Shown here: piece by piece, positions 62,142 through 62,814 of the stretch
Position numbering within the stretch: the first letter of the stretch is position 1
Layout of the letters: each line of letters begins with the position of its first letter
Assembly: GCA_947491025.1 (NCBI GenBank)
Contig: CANLIC010000028.1
Location: forward strand, 1-62,814
DNA: 62,814 nt
Direction: 5' to 3'
Source of the DNA: Myxococcales bacterium
Lineage (GTDB): Bacteria; Myxococcota_A; UBA9042
Program-made: the position numbers and the translations under genes
Notes under the pieces: generated by a model
Databases searched by the model: none
Told to the model about the DNA's origin: nothing
The model's input: the letters and a program-made list of their open reading frames with translations, nothing else

Positions 62142-62814
62142 TTACGGGATCAGCTCAGCCTTCTGCAGGTAGTCCAGCTTCGGGAAATCCGCCTTCAAGT
62201 AGGCGTTGCCCTGCATCTGGACGCGCATCTGGTCCGGCCCGGCGCCGCGTGGGGCGCCTTCGCCGTAGCCCGTGTGCAGGCTGTCGACCACCTTCATGCC
62301 CTCCGCATCGATCTCGCCAAACGGGGAGAAACCCATGCCGTCGAGCTGCGCGTTGTCGCCAAAATTGATGAACATCTGGGTCGTCCGCGTGTTGGGGCCG
62401 CGGGTGGCGAAGGTGATGCGGCCGCGCTTGTTGCTCTCCTTGACAGGATCATCGCCGAACTCAGCCGTGCGCCATGCCGCGGCGACCTTGGGATCGCCGT
62501 GGACGCCGAACTGGACCATGAAGCCGGCGACGGCGCGGAAGAACGCGATGTCGGTCATGAAGCCCGACTGCACGAGGTTGTAGAAGCGATCGGCGCCGCG
62601 CGGGGCCCAGTCGCGGTTGACCGTCACGACGAAAGCGCCCTTGGTGGTCGTGAACTTGACCTTGAACGTGTTGGGCGCCGTCGCCGTCGCCTTGCTGGGA
62701 TCAGACAGCGCAGCGGCAAGATCTGCCGGTGCCGCTGCCACCGCCGCGCCCGCCGCCGCCGCCGCCGCGCCTGCCGCTGCGCCCGCCGCCGCTGCGGCCT
62801 CGCCAGCGTTGGCC
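62142..62814 (-). CDS. Cyclophilin-type peptidyl-prolyl cis-trans isomerase (N-terminus outside window)
   Basis: At least 224 residues; the start lies beyond the right edge because the frame stays open. An Ala-rich low-complexity segment, probably a linker after a signal peptide or lipoprotein anchor, precedes the cyclophilin domain. That domain has TTTKGAFVVTVNRDWAPRGADRFYNLVQSGFM, FFRAVAGFMVQFGVHGDP, GRITFATRGPNTRTTQMFINFGDNAQLDGMGFSPFGEI and VVDSLHTGYGE. The catalytic Arg and the Q-M-F-I-N pattern are present. It catalyses proline isomerisation, likely in the envelope. It converges with the MepA-like gene. Confidence 0.93.
   Translation of the reverse strand, partial: ANAGEAAAAAGAAAGAAAAAAGAAVAAAPADLAAALSDPSKATATAPNTFKVKFTTTKGAFVVTVNRDWAPRGADRFYNLVQSGFMTDIAFFRAVAGFMVQFGVHGDPKVAAAWRTAEFGDDPVKESNKRGRITFATRGPNTRTTQMFINFGDNAQLDGMGFSPFGEIDAEGMKVVDSLHTGYGEGAPRGAGPDQMRVQMQGNAYLKADFPKLDYLQKAELIP

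Overview
The window is about 70% G+C and densely coded. Starts often overlap the previous stop (ATGA, GTGA or TTGA), and GGAGG-type ribosome binding sites are common. The gene content suggests a Gram-negative bacterium of the Myxococcota (delta-proteobacterial) type: Lol lipoprotein chaperone, OmpA/TSP3 and FadL-like outer membrane proteins, very large Cys-rich lipoproteins with CDDGDPC-type repeats, a PEP-CTERM-type polysaccharide deacetylase, and PAS-GGDEF and HAMP-kinase signalling. Taxonomy is inferred from gene style only. No tRNA, rRNA, CRISPR array, insertion sequence or integrase was seen.

Layout. 1-2185: a broken Cys-rich/propeller lipoprotein gene. 2980-7718: quinone-type oxidoreductase, CoA-transferase plus sodium symporter, and a small unknown gene. 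7753-12384: the glycolytic/export run gap-pgk-tpiA-secG-dapD, with a good promoter at 12556-12584. 12693-15307: a two-gene membrane/exported unit. 15482-20626: an operon with an ArsA-type ATPase, an active M16 peptidase, an inactive M16 partner and a small unknown. 20623-27254: one overlapping six-gene operon reading response regulator, histidine kinase, polysaccharide deacetylase, FadL-like barrel, unknown membrane-anchored protein, MutY. 27337-35618: envelope proteins (HEAT-like protein, 1198-residue modular lipoprotein, TSP3-OmpA protein, LolA). 35901-43321: ftsK, a triple-repeat orphan, a Cys-rich lipoprotein, RNase E/G. 43432-47733: pdxA with a lipoprotein and a lysine-free aminotransferase-like protein, then a mini-lipoprotein and a metallopeptidase. 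47796-51185: rpsB-tsf-pyrH-frr. 51489-54319: PreT/PreA dihydropyrimidine dehydrogenase. 54449-60169: radical SAM protein and, divergent from it, a ubiquitin-like/sulfur-carrier cluster. 60230-62814: MepA-HEAT endopeptidase and the end of a cyclophilin.

The most interesting part is 55614-60169. An unknown protein is translationally coupled to a ThiF/MoeB-type E1. A CysO-like ubiquitin-fold carrier follows. It ends Gly-Gly-Ala, so the diglycine is masked by one residue. Next comes a JAMM metallopeptidase fused to a degenerate E1-like domain, overlapping a PAS protein with a degenerate GGDEF site. This reads as a protease-activated carrier system: trim, adenylate, then transfer sulfur or conjugate. 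No cysM-type partner and no E2 are visible. The carrier, E1 and JAMM families are known; this arrangement and its product are not known to me.

By eye, nine upstream regions contain a sigma70-like promoter with an exact 17-base spacer and a -10 of the type TAGNCT, TATGCT or close to it. This gives a provisional promoter consensus for the organism.
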